Shown: positions 12,701 to 26,100, numbered from the stretch's first letter. The stretch is DNA of 64,000 nt from Telopea speciosissima (GCF_018873765.1 NC_057918.1:11168862-11232861), one strand, 5' to 3'. Notes: generated from the letters alone by a model not told the origin. A program made the numbers and translations.

Positions 12701-13654
12701 AGGTCTCAAAGCGAATAGATTGGGCTCACATAATGACATTGGGGCTTAGGTTGTGTTAGACCGGTAGTTCTAAACCAACAAGCTCATGGGGTTGCTAGAA
12801 ACCAGAAACAAGCTGACGCTGACCCATCCAACTGAGTTTTAACCTTTAAGGCCTACCTGGATTGTACTGCCAATTTCAGGCCAGATCATTGGTACCATTG
12901 GGCTGAAGACCACCACATGATCAATCCTGCCCAAGCATTAAGCAATACGAATTGTTTCTATACCACTTGCAATGGGATCAGTGGCTTTGCGTGGTATATA
13001 TTTTTTGGACATGGTTTTCTTGTTTTATGTGTCTTTTTTTTTTTTTTGTTTTTTTATGAGAGTTTTCTTGTTTTAGGTTGAACATCTCTTCTGCACCATT
13101 TTAATTTACTATACAGAAGAATACTATGACCAATGCTGAGTCTCAGATTGCAAGTGTACTTAGTGAAGTATTAAGCATCTTTTCTTTTCTAATAATGGGA
13201 ACAGATTGCAAGTGTCCCCTAGTAGAGAAGAAAAATCCATTGAAAACGATGAGAAAAAGAGAAAAACTTAGAACTCAGAATGATTTCAAGGCACTCTCCA
13301 ACACTTCGATGTCTTATATAATAATTTGAGCCTCCTGAAGAGTTTCCTTAGGTTCACCCTATAAATGCTTTCTGATTCTTCAACAAATTGAGAGCATGCA
13401 ATACGAATGTAAATTGGGATATTACCAAGTAAAAGAGTGGATAAGTATTACCCATTACCTTATGCATATGTATTTCTCATCAATAATAAAAATATCAAGT
13501 GTGTTTGTATGATGGTATAACCTTGCCCTAACTTGCACAGCATTAGATGCTAAAGCTTTCCAGTTTAGTTATTTTGTAGGTTTAGGAATGGAAGGACGGA
13601 AATAGATTTTCCATTCCGGTTTCATGAATACTTCTTTATGAAGAAAAATGTGAC
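12701..13654. other. Between the two repeat copies, no gene seen
   Basis: No coding exon is recognised. If the flanking copies were LTRs this would be the internal region, but no primer-binding site or polyprotein motif is visible. Confidence 0.4.
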
Positions 13655-13870
13655 TTCAAAACGACGTAGAAAAGAATGGAAATTGCAAACAATAATCCCA
13701 CAACACAAAGATTTATGTGGTTTGGCAAGGTTGCCTCGTCCCAACTAACAAAGATAAAGCGCAAGGTGGGCCGATTCCTTGAAGCCTCAGGCCTCTTAAT
13801 GGTGCTTCAGAGTTAGCCCACAAATGCGTTAGCCCACAAATGCATGCGACTGACATCATACCGCCAACAC
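13655..13870. repeat. Dispersed repeat, copy 2
   Basis: Diverged partner of 12395-12700. It carries its own small tandem duplication, in which AGCCCACAAATGC occurs twice within about 30 bp near 13815-13845. Confidence 0.45.
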
Positions 13871-14435
13871 TTCACGGTAGTTGTACTCATATTCCATTAA
13901 CATGGGAGAGAATTTTGTCTAATTCAAGCAGCACATCTGCAATGAAATCTGCCTCGAGAAAACATTATAAGTTCATATTTTTAGTTAAAAAGTCATAACT
14001 TTTAAATAAAGATCTGATAAGCAAAATTGGTATTGGTGAATTAGTAATTGATGATGCTTTTGAAAAATAAAAAATAAGGTTAAGATCTAAGAAACTAACA
14101 ATTTTATTTAGTAACAAAAACTTTTTCTTTTTTTTTAGTGTAAAAAAAAAAAAATTTCCTTTTTGAACCTTCTTGATTTCTTACATGGTTTGCATCAATA
14201 AGTATCCATCTTCTACTTTGGCCCTTAATATTTTGTCCAACGATTTCAAGCGTTTTCTTTTCAGCACAACAAAGAATAGGTTGGAAGTTGGAACACACCC
14301 GTTGCCAAGGATTACGATAGCCACCAACGAGCAGAGGTAAACCATCTTCTATGGCATCTAGTTGCAGATCGAAGCTTTAAAGTGCAGGGCAACGCAAGCT
14401 GATAGGTGATATCAAGTACTTGGTTGGAGTGTATG

Positions 14436-14466
<31 letters not shown>

Positions 14467-15060
14467 CCTGGGTATGGTAAGCGAGCCCATGAGGTTTTAC
14501 TTCATTACCACTATTTTAAGTACATAGAACCTCCATAATTTTGATTGAAAAAGAAAATCCATACGGAAAGTGGCAATTTGGAGAACTTGTATCCATCAAA
14601 GCATTAAGAAACAGGAAGAGACTGAAAAGAGGAGGAAGATGCAAACGGATCCCTCAAGCAGCTTTCCCATGACATTCATTCCATTTGGTTAGATGTGATG
14701 AATACATCTTTTCAAAACTTGATAGCTGCAAATTGACAAAACTTAATAATCTCAAATCCACAGCAACAAGTAAACGAAAGTTGTTTTTTCTTTACAGAAT
14801 TTGGATTTAGCACTGTAAAAGATCTTCATATTCATAGTTAGTCAGAACCCTTGGACCTTGACCCTGAGGGATTATAAATTCCCCTGAAAACTAAATTATA
14901 ATTCACCAAGAAAACCAAACCACAAAGACCCATGAGTATTACAAATAAATACGCTTTAATATCGTAGCAATTTAGCCCAGAAGAAAATCAGAAAAGAGAT
15001 TTGAAAAAAAATCACATAATCACATACCTCTTAAAGAGGAGGTTTCCATGATCAAATGAA
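13871..15060. other. Intergenic and 3' flank of the PH-like gene
   Basis: Contains a poly-T run near 14440-14466. The part just left of 15061 should be the 3' UTR of the minus-strand gene. No other gene is seen. Confidence 0.45.
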
Positions 15061-15648
15061 TCAAAATCCTTTAGTTGTAGCTTCCTTCACCTCCGAAACC
15101 GGAGATTTATCAGCCATGGAAAGGCAGTAATTGGCAATTTCCCTAAATTTGGGTACACTTCTAAGGTCCACCTTCGTCCCATCTTTCAGAGTAATAACAA
15201 TATCACCCCATTCTCCAATAAAACGTGGTACCACTTGAACATCCTTGATCACTTTGTAAGAAAAATCACTCCGGTCTTGGCCCGTTAGACCTGAAATAAC
15301 TGTGACTCTCAAATTGGTGAACCTGTATCTCAGAAAGAAAGCCCTTGAAACAGCCGCTAATGTCAGAGGCAACCAGAGAAGAGTGAAACCCAGAAGGAGA
15401 TTGGCGACGAGATCTCCATAGTGAGCTCCACCATCGAAGAAGATGGTTTCCTCAGTGGGTTTGGGAGGCGTCTTGAGTGTAGGCTTGTTGGTTGGAGAGG
15501 AGACGAAGAGTTTAGTGATGGGTCTGACAGTTGCAGAGGTGGGTTTGGAGGGGAAAGTAGTTGGGGTTAATTTGGTGGAGAGTTTAGTGGGGAATTGCAG
15601 GGTTGGAGTGGTAGAGGAATGGTGGGAGAGGATAGGAGTGGAAGCCAT
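15061..15648 (-). CDS. Chloroplast-targeted membrane protein with bacterial-type PH-like domain
   Basis: A single-exon frame of 195 codons; the ATG at 15648 is the first in frame and follows the TATA box at a normal distance. Residues 1 to about 65 are rich in Ser, Thr, Pro and Lys with almost no acidic residues, as in plastid transit peptides. A hydrophobic segment follows at about 80-105 (VANLLLGFTLLWLPLTLAAV). From about 108, RYRFTNLRVTVISGL, then DVQVVPRF, GDIVITLKDGT and LRSVPKFREIANYC look like the small beta-rich PH-like domain of YdbS/bPH2-type bacterial membrane proteins, which cyanobacteria also have. The most likely site is the thylakoid or inner envelope membrane. The biochemical role is unknown. 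The reading frame is very secure; the domain assignment is by motif memory. Confidence 0.85.
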   Translation of the reverse strand: MASTPILSHHSSTTPTLQFPTKLSTKLTPTTFPSKPTSATVRPITKLFVSSPTNKPTLKTPPKPTEETIFFDGGAHYGDLVANLLLGFTLLWLPLTLAAVSRAFFLRYRFTNLRVTVISGLTGQDRSDFSYKVIKDVQVVPRFIGEWGDIVITLKDGTKVDLRSVPKFREIANYCLSMADKSPVSEVKEATTKGF

Positions 15649-15784
15649 GGGTTTATCTCATCTGTTTGAGAGGGCAATGGTGGTGGCAGTTGAGTGGTTG
15701 AAGAAGTGAAACTTTTTGTCTTTCTTCTCCTCCATATCCATTCATTACCTAATGCCTAATGCCGCTATAGTGTGGATTTTAACT

Positions 15785-15792
15785 GTATATAC
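15785..15792 (-). promoter_or_regulatory. Putative TATA box of the PH-like gene
   Basis: GTATATAC lies about 140 bp upstream of the ATG on the minus strand, the only TATA-like word in the near upstream region. Confidence 0.4.
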
Positions 15793-18158
15793 TGATCGCA
15801 CACCTGCCACAGAAATTAAATGAACGATTTTGTCACATGAATGCCGTTAGATTGGAATCTTACATTGAATACTGGCTGAGGTTTTTGTTAAAGCACCAAT
15901 CACCAGTCAAAATGATACACAGGAAGGAATCTGGGCCGTACATCGCAATGAACTCTATGACATCCATCTACTATAAACTCCATCTCTTGCACAGAGATGT
16001 ATGGTATCTGAAGCTCATCCTTGTTCATCCTTTACTGGCTTCACTCCTTTGTATCCCTGTAAGCATTAAAATGAATGTTTTCATACACTTCCATCTTTGA
16101 GATGCAAGGTCAGTTCTGGGCTGGGCCTAAACTTTGGGGGATTGGGCAGCAAAAAGATATCTCTGAAGCCCAATCCAGAAAGTCTATAAGATTATGGGTA
16201 TGCCAAGTGTAGCCCTAACCTAAACCACATAACTATTATAAGATTACCTTCTCAATGGCAGAACGAATTGCTCCTGATTGAGAACTATTAATTCCAAGCA
16301 GCAGGTGAGCAAATGGTTTAGGGTTTCGTTCTTCCCGAATTTAGATAGATGACGAGGAAAGACACAATTGGTTGGCGCCCGGTGCATTTGTTATCCAGAA
16401 CGTTCACGATTGAGTTTTTCAGCAACCTATCAAGTGACCTTTCAATTAAAAGGTCTCCATTGAGCAAATAAGCCCATCATGGCCCATGAACTCCTTCACT
16501 TGAGGCGCTAGGTCCGTGCGTATCTCCTGCACAGTACCAGATGTGCCTGCATTTCACGCTTATATATGTAAGTTCTCACAGTAAAGGTAGCCTTTCTCCC
16601 ATAACATAATTATTTATCTTTTCTTTTCTGTTGAAGATCATATATAGACCCCCGGAGATTGGTCAAGTTGGTGGTCTTAAAATGTCGAATGGGTCAAAAC
16701 CACTAATAAGAAAGAAAGAAAATTGTGGATGAATAAGATTAGCATTATAGCCGTTGACATAACGCACTATTAGAGGACCTCAAAGTCACATTAGGGGCTC
16801 ATCAAGGTACAATCACAAATTTCAAATAAAAAAACACATATGTAGGCGGTGTTGATAAAAAATCGTTGGAATGTAGCTGTTAGAATATAAGCGTTGGAAA
16901 AGAGTCGTTGAATGCTTTGGAAACAATAAGGAGCAGTGTTAAACCCAATAGGCTAATACTACACTTCCTCAGCCTCATAACGAATCTATTCTGATCCATA
17001 ATTTTGACTTCTAACACCATCCTAGCCCGTTCAGTCACTCATATTTCTTGATCAACTAGTTTAGTTTTTCTTAAGTATGACCAATATGTAGGATTTATCA
17101 TGTGGAAGGATAATATGATAATTCTGATCATTGAATATCTAAAGAGTAGGCTAAAATATACCATCCAATGCAACGACACACACCCTTACTGGTATACGAG
17201 TTTTTTTTTGTTTTTTTTCCTACCCTTTGATTTGATTGATTTGATGGTATTACAAGTCTTGGCATCAATGTCTTTGTAGTTGGTAGTCTTACATCTCCAT
17301 TCGAGCTGAAACTTGCCAAATGAACAAGGTATCTTAAGGTCTATGATTCCACAAAATTGCAATCCAATCAACTTGCTATGTGGTAGATCTAGGTAAGCAC
17401 TGGGAAAGTTAATCTGTAGGTGTACTGGATGGAGATCCAATGTACCTAGTGGGTGGTGGGGGGAAAGAAACTGTCGCAATTCGAGTCTTGTGCGATTTGC
17501 TACTTCAGTTCTGGAACTCCGATACCTTCTCGATCACGTCACTAAAGGGTGAATGAGATCACGTGCGAGATCATCCAATAAAGATGAATGAGATCACATT
17601 CATGCAGGGGCATCCAATAGGGGTATCAACACCAAGTCAGTAAATGGAAATAGGTCACCATGTATTGCCCAATTGTTAAATTAGACCTTGAACTGGCCCA
17701 CAAGAAAAAAAAAAAAAATATTTTATAGATAAGCTTTCAATCATCATAGAATTTAGGGTAATTGATATACTTTCACTTATGTTCATGATTTTCTCTCGTA
17801 GCAGACATTCCATAGTAAGGTAAGAAAATTAAATTTCCCAATTGATTCTGTGTGCTTGGGGGGTGGGGGGGGGGTTGATTGTGGGACATCTAATGCCCAC
17901 TGCTAACGGGTTGTTTCCTAGCAAAATCCAGAGTACCATAATCACAACCCCATCCCCAACCCCCAAAAAAGAATAAAGAAGGGAACCGAAGAAGAAGAAG
18001 AAGCAGGCGTTGACAAAAGGCAGTTTCATGTGGTCAGGTATTAAACAAAAATGTATAATACACTAAAAAAATCAAGGTTAGTTCAAAACCCAAGATCTTC
18101 TTGTCATTAGAATCACAAACATGGCGGGTATTGGTTGATTCCAATTCATCATAATCCC

Positions 18159-18159
<1 letters not shown>

Positions 18160-18187
<28 letters not shown>
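18160..18187. repeat. (TA)n microsatellite
   Basis: About fourteen uninterrupted TA units. Confidence 0.95.
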
Positions 18188-18195
<8 letters not shown>

Positions 18196-20320
18196 TTTAA
18201 TCAAATCATCTACCTGGCCACTATAGTGTAGCTAGCATCTATATATTTGACTTGTTAATTAACATCATTAATTAATTAATTTAAAAAGCTTCTTCTTAGT
18301 TTCATCCTTAATAATTTTATTAATTAGGTTGGAATTGCCGCATCCTATGTCCTAATAAGAACTCCTCCCCCTCACCAGCAAATTTAGGGTATTTAATTCT
18401 ATTGCTCAACTCTCCTCCAATATGCTTGCTTCTGCTTTCTCAGAGTACTCCATATGTCACTGAATAATATATATATATATATATTTAACGGTTCGAGCGA
18501 GCAGACACCATGTTAATTAATTATTAACAACCATATATTAAGTACTATATATTATGCTCCAGCCAGCCCTCATTGTTAACAACCATAACATGCAAATCCC
18601 TACCTTCATCACATATGTATATATCTTTTGTTTTTTTTTTTAAGATACGAAATTAAACCATCCAATTGAAACTGCAAACAAAAAAAAGAAGTTAATTGAT
18701 GATTCAAAAACTGTGGTTAACAATTTTATATTTTTCTATAAAAGATAGTAGTTTTCGATTACTATACTCAGTATTAATATTATTCCAATTGGAAGTAAAG
18801 AAAAGGATATCTCTATATCTGGTGAGACAAACAAGCTAGCTTGTTGTAATGTAAGTATAATCAACTTTACCAAAAAAAAAAAATGTTAGTATAGTCAACT
18901 GCAATTGTAATTGTAGTGTAACCCATTTCATTCAGGTTTATTGTATGTATCTCGACATACATACACATATATATGGTTTGTTTTTATTTATTTACTGCTG
19001 GAAAGCGGAAATGCATTGGAGTTCAGGGGTGTGTTTTCAGAGCTCGCTTGGGGGTGGTACGCTTGATGCTTTTGCAGAGTGTGTTTGGTACCAATTAGTC
19101 CCAACTTCTGACCACTGACGCAAGCATCCATGAAGTGTCAAGGCCATGGTGGTTCAACCTGTAGCTATCCTTTTCAGATTTCAGAATCAGTTCATGTACA
19201 GTACAGTAGTACGTAGTACATCACGATTGAACCAACTCCCTCACTCAGCGCCTACTGAAAAGGTAAGGTTCCCCTTCACTTCACTTCACGCATTAAGAGA
19301 TCGAACAACGAAGGCCTCTCCACTCTGGGGTTTTTTAATTTTTATTTATAATTTTCTTCCATCAGTACTATTGTGTACGTACTACACAAGCAGTGAGTAG
19401 TTACTCAGCAGAGGCTACTGAAAAGGTTCTTCTCTTGAAGTTGAAGCACGCATTATGTCATGAATTTTACAAGGAAACGCTGGATTCTGATCCACTCTTT
19501 TCTTTCTGGATCAATGCCGCGTATACCAGCAAACCCTGACTGTACAGCTTCAATTCAGCTCCACTATATATATATATATATATATTCCAAGTTTCCAAGG
19601 GAAGGAACGAGCTAGGGAGGGAGATTCGTCCTGCTAGCTTCATCGATGCTTAAGTTCTTTTAATTTTGCGGCCAATCAAAGAAATTAACCCATAATCAAA
19701 CTTAATTAATTATAATAAACTCACAACTCTAATTAACCAATTAATATTAGTATGAATATAGTTACTTATTGTGGAAATTAAGAAGGATTCTAGGATCCAT
19801 GACATCTTTGAAACAGATGAATTGAAGAGCTAACTAAGGTTGTATTTTGTATCCCGGCCATTTCCCTCTGGTGAGCGGGAAATATCTATACATAAGAGGT
19901 AATTATTAATTACCTCTTATCTTATGATTCTCTCTCTCTCTCTCTATAGTCTATATAAGTATAGTGAGTTAAAAGCATTATGTGAGTCGATGTGAAGTGT
20001 TTGTTGTTTTGTAAGACTCCGTCCCATGCATTGATCTCCTCCTGTCCTGTCCTGTACGTGGATCCCTCCTTTGAGTCCTTCATTTGTAGCTCCTCTGGCC
20101 TACTAGTTTTCTTAATACAGGAGATTATCTCTATCCGGAATTCTGGATAGTATATATATACTCTATGGGTTCTGTCATCTGTCCAGTGCTGAATGTTATC
20201 ATAATATATATATTTATATATGTCTAACGTGGGTACTGTACAGTATTTGAAGCTGAACATTGGTGGATACTTGGGTTGCCAGACAATGGGTGACAGTGGG
20301 TCACATGTACACCCAACTCT

Positions 20321-20360
<40 letters not shown>

Positions 20361-20520
20361 ATACCACTGTACCAGTGGGTGAAAAGAAGACATGGATGGA
20401 TGGATGGATACCTTCTCTGGTCAGCAGAAGTTTAATTACCAACGTCTCCTTCACCAGAGCGACCGTTTCCAAACCCCCCTTGCTTGCTTCTTTTTTTTCT
20501 CTCTCTCTCTCTCTCTCTCT
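20321..20520. repeat. Paired (TA)n(GA)n and (CT)n(AT) microsatellites in inverse order
   Basis: A TA run passing into a GA run (20321-20360) is followed about 140 bp later by a CT run passing into ATAT (20499-20524). The two are complementary and could pair as a stem. Confidence 0.7.
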
Positions 20521-21356
20521 ATATCTTTCTGCTTGTCTCCTTTCCATCTAGGAATGCGTGATTCGATTCTCTCTCTCTCTCCTCAGCTTAAAAACAACGT
20601 CACCTTGGATCCGCATTCAATCTCTCGGATTAATATTTAATACCGTCAATTTAGCAGGCTCCTACATTGCCCCAAGAGGCCCAAGACTCCATAGAAAGGA
20701 AAGGACTCTACTACGTACACTCGTGGGCTTTGTTAGAGTCTCTCTCTAATCGAGGCGTCGACCAGATTTGGTTCACCCACTAACGACTACTTACACTCTC
20801 TGCCTAATTACCCTCATCATAACAACTTTCTTCAAAAAGCTTGCAGACACATGAGACATTTGTATTGGAATTTGGAAGAAGATATCCATCCAAACATCAT
20901 CAAAACCAATACAAAACTAAACTTTTAAAAACGAATCAATTCGATCATGAATTGACTCAGTAAGAGACCCAAAAAAAAAAAAAAATCCTTCCTTTATTTC
21001 ACTGCCCATGATAGAGTGAATTGAAGCCAATATCACAACTACCACAGCACAGGTAATCTTAAATTAGATTGCTTCCATGATCCACCATAACAGACATCTC
21101 TTAAATATCAGGGGAAACCAACAAAAAAATAAAATTGAATTTAATCTTCAGCCCATCTGAAATTTAAGTTGATATTACCCCATTTTTTTTTTTTTTCTAT
21201 TTTATACAACAATCTAAAAGACTTTCCGAGACATTCCGGTCCAACATAAATTGGCCACGCACAGCACAACAAATCTCTGTACTCCATTCATTAATTCACG
21301 GCCAAAAGCGGCCGCCGCATATGCAAATTGGGTCCCTCTCGATTGTGACAACAAAT

Positions 21357-22943
21357 TCATTGGAAATGGTGCTGCTCCGGCGGCCACGGCCATAATCCGG
21401 GTTGATCGTCAATGCTGCAGAACATGTTGCAGAGCCCCTCATCTTGAACAGTTTGATCCATCTTCTGGCAATGGAGTTCTGACCTTGATGAGTTTTGGAG
21501 GAATTGGGTCACAGTCGCGGCTGGCCTGATAGATGATGATGGGAAGAGTGGTCTGTTTGGGTGGGATGATAGAGGACTATCGATTGCTGGTGTTCTTGAG
21601 ATATCCAAGTTGATGTCAGAGCTGTTCTCACTTCTATTGCTGCAAGAACCCTCAGTTTCTTTATTGAGGTTGATTGATTCTGTTGGTTCTCTACTTCGCA
21701 GAGCCAATATCTGCACCCAATTACTTGATTAACTGAACCAATGCTGGGTAATAATAAATACTTGGAAGAAAAAAAAAACCCAACTCAACTTCATCCACAG
21801 GAACTGACAATTGTGTCCATTCCCAATCATTTGAGCCTTTGAACCCAATCAATAAAGATTTCAGTCTTGTTATTCAGGGTCGATCATGACCATGATTGAT
21901 CTTTGTGTTGAGCAAACATGATGACCAATCAATCCAATCCAAAATAATGAGGCCTTGATTTGGTAGGGCAAGAAAATAAAGAAACTAATTAAACATAAAG
22001 AAAAAACCCAAAATTAAAACCCAGAAAAAAAAAAAAAAAAAAAAGAAGTAGGTCTAGAGTATTTATTTTTCAAGGAAGCCCAAGAGCTGTTCTACCGTTT
22101 TGGGTGCTGACCCTGTTAGAAAATCTTGAATTTCTCTCTCCACAGTAACACTTTTAAAAAGTAAACACAATCCTCCAAAAGCCAAAGTACTACTTTCTCT
22201 TCTCTTCTCTTCTCTTCTCAGACATTCAAAGACCAGTCCAATTCAAAATTATATACATGTAAAATATATAAATGAAAGTCCATTAAAATAAATCTAATTC
22301 ACAATTGCAGAAATTAAGGAGTTCAAAGGGTACCACGGCTTGAAGTTTCTTGTTCTGGGTTTGGAGGGCTTCATTATCTGCCTTAACTGCTTCGAACTGT
22401 CTTTTGAGGAGATCGTAGTCTTTCTCCAATTGCTTGGTCTTCCACCTAGCTCTTCTGTTCTGAAACCATATAGCAATCTGTCTTGGTTGCAGACCAAGAG
22501 CTCTAGCGAGTTGCATTTTTCTCTCAGGCTCAAGCTTGTTACCCAATTCAAAGTTCTTCTCAAGAGTCTTCACCTGTTCCATGTTAAGCCTCCTCTTCTT
22601 CTCTCCCACCTGTGACCCATCATCAGATAAATCATCTTCCCCATTTGTTTCTTCACAGACGTCCACACCTGAAAATGACATGGATCTCCTTCTTAGAAAC
22701 GACGCAACACCTGCACCACCGCAACAACTGATACCCATTAAGGGATTGAGCCTTTAAATAATGAAATGATAATGAAGATAAAATTTTGTGTGTGACAGAG
22801 AGAGAGAGCGAGTGACCATGGAAGTCTTGAGGTGAGCACGAGGGAAGAACAGGGTTCAGAGGTGTTGGAGGCAGGTGCTCTTCTTCATGTTGAGTTTGTA
22901 ACATAAAATTGGCAGGGAAGAAGGCCATCCCATTGCAACTCAT
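21357..22943 (-). CDS. Class I HD-Zip transcription factor, ATHB13/ATHB23 type
   Basis: Three exons on the minus strand: 22943-22817, 22710-22334 and 21710-21357, giving 285 residues. The start [17 protein letters not shown] and the end (WPW near the C-terminus) match the ATHB13 subgroup in Arabidopsis (about 294 residues). Residues 79-137 are the homeodomain with [14 protein letters not shown] and the recognition helix [13 protein letters not shown]. The leucine zipper follows with heptad positions 137, 144, 151, 158, 165 and 172. [17 protein letters not shown] is the conserved motif behind the zipper. Such proteins bind pseudopalindromic CAATNATTG sites as dimers in the nucleus and act in organ growth and stress responses. 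Intron 1 is 106 bp, intron 2 is 623 bp. Intron 2 has two GT donors three bases apart; the distal one is chosen because it keeps Leu172 in heptad register. Confidence 0.95.
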
Positions 22944-23111
22944 AACTTAAGCTCGTCTTATCAGAATGAAAATCTGTGGTGATGACGATCTGACTTTCTG
23001 GGGATAGGGAGATAAGAAGGAGAAAAAGGGAGAGTGAGAGAGACTAATGAAATGGCTTTGGAGAGGTAGAGAGAGAGATTTGGAGTGAGAGATGGAACGG
23101 GAGAGATGGAA

Positions 23112-23123
23112 TATATTATATAT
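23112..23123 (-). promoter_or_regulatory. Putative TATA box of the HD-Zip gene
   Basis: TATATAATATA on the minus strand lies about 170 bp upstream of the ATG. The DNA between them is a GA/CT-rich leader typical of plant 5' UTRs. Confidence 0.5.
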
Positions 23124-23129
23124 CACAGG

Positions 23130-26100
23130 GAACAGAAAATAAAGAAAAGGAGACGTAGAAAATAGTGCGGCTTTAGTGAGAAAAAAAAAAAGGGGCAAAG
23201 AATATTTTGCGGTTTTGTAGGCTCTTCAGAGCACAGTTAAAAAAATTCACATGTCCAAGACTAAATAGGAGGTAAAACCCAGAATCAGGACTGTTTTGCT
23301 TCACATCTTGTTTATTTCGATTGAAAATTTCGCTTATTTGATGAAATTTTGATACTTACACTCATGATCTATCGAAATGAGATTTTGAACTATGCTTTTG
23401 TCTATTGCCCTAAAATTAGAAGAGAAAGAGATTTAATTCTTCTGTTTTGATACATTTTAATGTGAAGAGAGAGCTTTTTTTCTTAAGATTATATAAGTTG
23501 ACAAATGATATAAATTGTTTAATGCATAGCATAGGAGTAGTAGTTAGGTGGGTAGTCTTCAAATGAGTAGTATATATAGTGAGGCATTTTCATGTAGTGT
23601 AAGAGAGAAAATAGGGAAGATATTTTGTGTTTCCATACTAATTAGCTGTGGGTGACTCATAGAAGAAAAATGATTGGCAAACTTATTTAAGTTAAAAGGT
23701 CTAAGCTAGATAGAGTGTGCTCTTTGTTTAAATTACCATTTGAGAAATTTGAATTAGAGCTTCATTTCTTAAAAAATTATTAAATTGTTCAATATTTTAT
23801 GTTGGGTTTTAGTGAAGATGGTGTTATATAACTTGGGGAAAAGGAGAAAAGGCTTGGCTCTATCTTTAGGTTTTGAGGTAGAGAGTGAGAGAGAGAGGCA
23901 GGAATCTAGCTAGGGATGGGTCCAATTGGGTTGCAGGGGTTGCTACCTAACCCACCTACAGGTATCATGCATCAGGAGAGCTCTTTCCCATCCATTATCC
24001 TCAGCATTAAGCAATAGGGAAGGGAGCGAAAAAGGCCCTTACCTTATAGTAGCCCTACCGAGTTGGTAACTTTTTGTCTTTGTGCCCCTTGTGTCCATAT
24101 AGATCACCCCCCTCTGCCCCTCTCATCCTGCCAACTCTTCAAATGGCCTACATCATCTCTCTCTCTCTCTCTTCCAGCTTCTCAGATCCTTCCACTATTT
24201 AATTTGACCATTTACACAGTACTACAAAATTCAGAAAGAAAGAAATTTCTTTTTGGTAAAGATTGGTTTGTTCTTCTTTTCCAGTGCCATCACTTTCCAA
24301 TTGTATTTTCTTGTATTTTTAATAGACCCCACCCCACATACATCTGTTACATTTATTTAACATGGAAATGCATAAAATATCCTGATGAATCTGTTCTTTC
24401 CATCCTAAAGCCCTTTCACTGTTTAAACTATATTATGTTTTGATACTGAACAGTTTCTGTGTAATTAACCGCTGGCTTCCTTACTTTTATGCTTGAACCC
24501 AAAAACTATCAAATCCTCCTATCTACAAAGATAAAGTCTCCTTGCCTTTGATTGACAAATGACAAGTATCTTTCTACAAAAAAAGTATAAAATCATATCA
24601 AAGTTGCACATATGCATATAGGGACAAGGCAGAAGGAGGTGAATTAACAATTGATTTACTAACATGAATTTAATACATTCCTTTAATGGCTAATACATTG
24701 ATAGATTCTCACAGCATGATAATCCCATATTAATAACATTAACTTCTCTTATTTCTGTAGTAGAAAAGCCAAAATGTCAACTCTATTCATAAAAATTTCA
24801 AATGAGATATATTTATCTGAACATCACATAAGGAAGAGTATATTCAATACTATTAAGAGGAATGTCAAATACAAAACCCTGCAACTCTGTATGAAACCAT
24901 GTGCAACTCTGTTACAATCTCTTTTGGGGTTGGATGGCCTACAGATTTGTGATCTGTGGCTATAAATTAATAAGGGTTTTGGTCGATTCGATCAGTTTCG
25001 GTTCATTGGTATAATCTCTAAGTGATTCGCTTATTAATTGATATCGATAACCATATGTATTGGCATAGATGGATTTGAAGAAAATCCATGGATAGAAGAA
25101 GCTGCATTTACGAACCTAGGCTAGAACAGAATAAATACAAATGTATATTTAAACAGATGCATTGAATCATAAATACAGCAAGTGGGTTGCTCCTGCACAA
25201 AACCACAGAAGCAAAATCCATTTCCTGTTTCTTCTCAATTTTTCCATAGAGAAGGAGATAGAGAGGACTTACTATAATAAGAAAAGAACAGAACAGGACA
25301 ATTAGACCAGGGTTCTAAAAGGATTATTATATCCAACAAATGAAGTAGTATATAGTCCAAAATGTATATATACACCCAACTTTACCAACTGATGGTGTGT
25401 GGTAATTATCTAATTAATTGTTTGAATGGCCAATTACCTTTCTTATCAATCCTTAATTAGGACCTTAAATTGGATTATCTCAGTTGTCATATATTCAGGG
25501 AAGGAGAAATCACTGGTTGTTTTTCATTCAATTTTCTAGTGTTGGAGACTGGAGTGTTATCTTATAGGGGAGATGTGGGACCCAAAAGAGAAGAAAAAAA
25601 AAACCCCAAAGAGTGTGGGGGGTGTGGATCCCACATTGAAAAATACATACTTTAATCTGAGGAAAACAAGAGGCCACATGCCTTTATTAGTTGGAAATTG
25701 AAGGGCATCTCCATCCTCAGTGGAATAGGGTGGATCCACCATGTTCTAAATTAGCTTTGTTGGGCTTCTTATCAGAGAGTTCTCTCTCTCATCAACCCAA
25801 ATAGAAAGGCAAAATTGCCACTAAAGTGAATCTTCTCCTCCACATGCCTAGAGCTCTGATGTTTTCAGCTTAAATAGATCCCCCATGTGCTTGCTTGACG
25901 TCACTTTTGCTTCTCTCTCTCTCTCTGGTCCCCGGGGGGTGTGGGGAGCCTTATCAGTCACGTCAACCAACTATTTTCTTTTCTTTTTCTTCTCTCTCTT
26001 CTCTTCTCTTCTATGTCTAGGTTGCTGCTTATAACAGTTGTAACTTGTAAGTACTGATGATCATTTATATGTCTTTTCTCACATCATCAGTAGCAGCAAT

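Larger units (their letters stand above)
15800..21356. other. Long intergenic region between the PH-like and HD-Zip genes
   Basis: Very AT-rich from 18000 to 19000, with several TA runs (near 18160, 18464, 19566). A GGTTTAGGGTTTCG telo-box-like word near 16317 precedes a 40-codon frame at 16349-16471; neither is assigned. The motif TTGGCGCCCGG near 16372 recalls retroelement primer-binding sites but has no partner features. The part directly left of 21357 should be the HD-Zip 3' UTR. No other gene is supported. Confidence 0.4.

Noticed and set aside
16372..16383. TTGGCGCCCGG word as a retroelement primer-binding site
   Set aside because: No LTR pair, purine tract or polyprotein nearby; a single word is not enough.
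20321..20524. GA/CT runs as a functional hairpin
   Set aside because: Complementary microsatellites are expected by chance in this microsatellite-rich DNA; there is no other paired sequence between them.
22947..23198. Possible upstream open reading frame for the HD-Zip gene
   Set aside because: Its start lies upstream of the likely TATA box (23112-23123), so it would not be in the mRNA.
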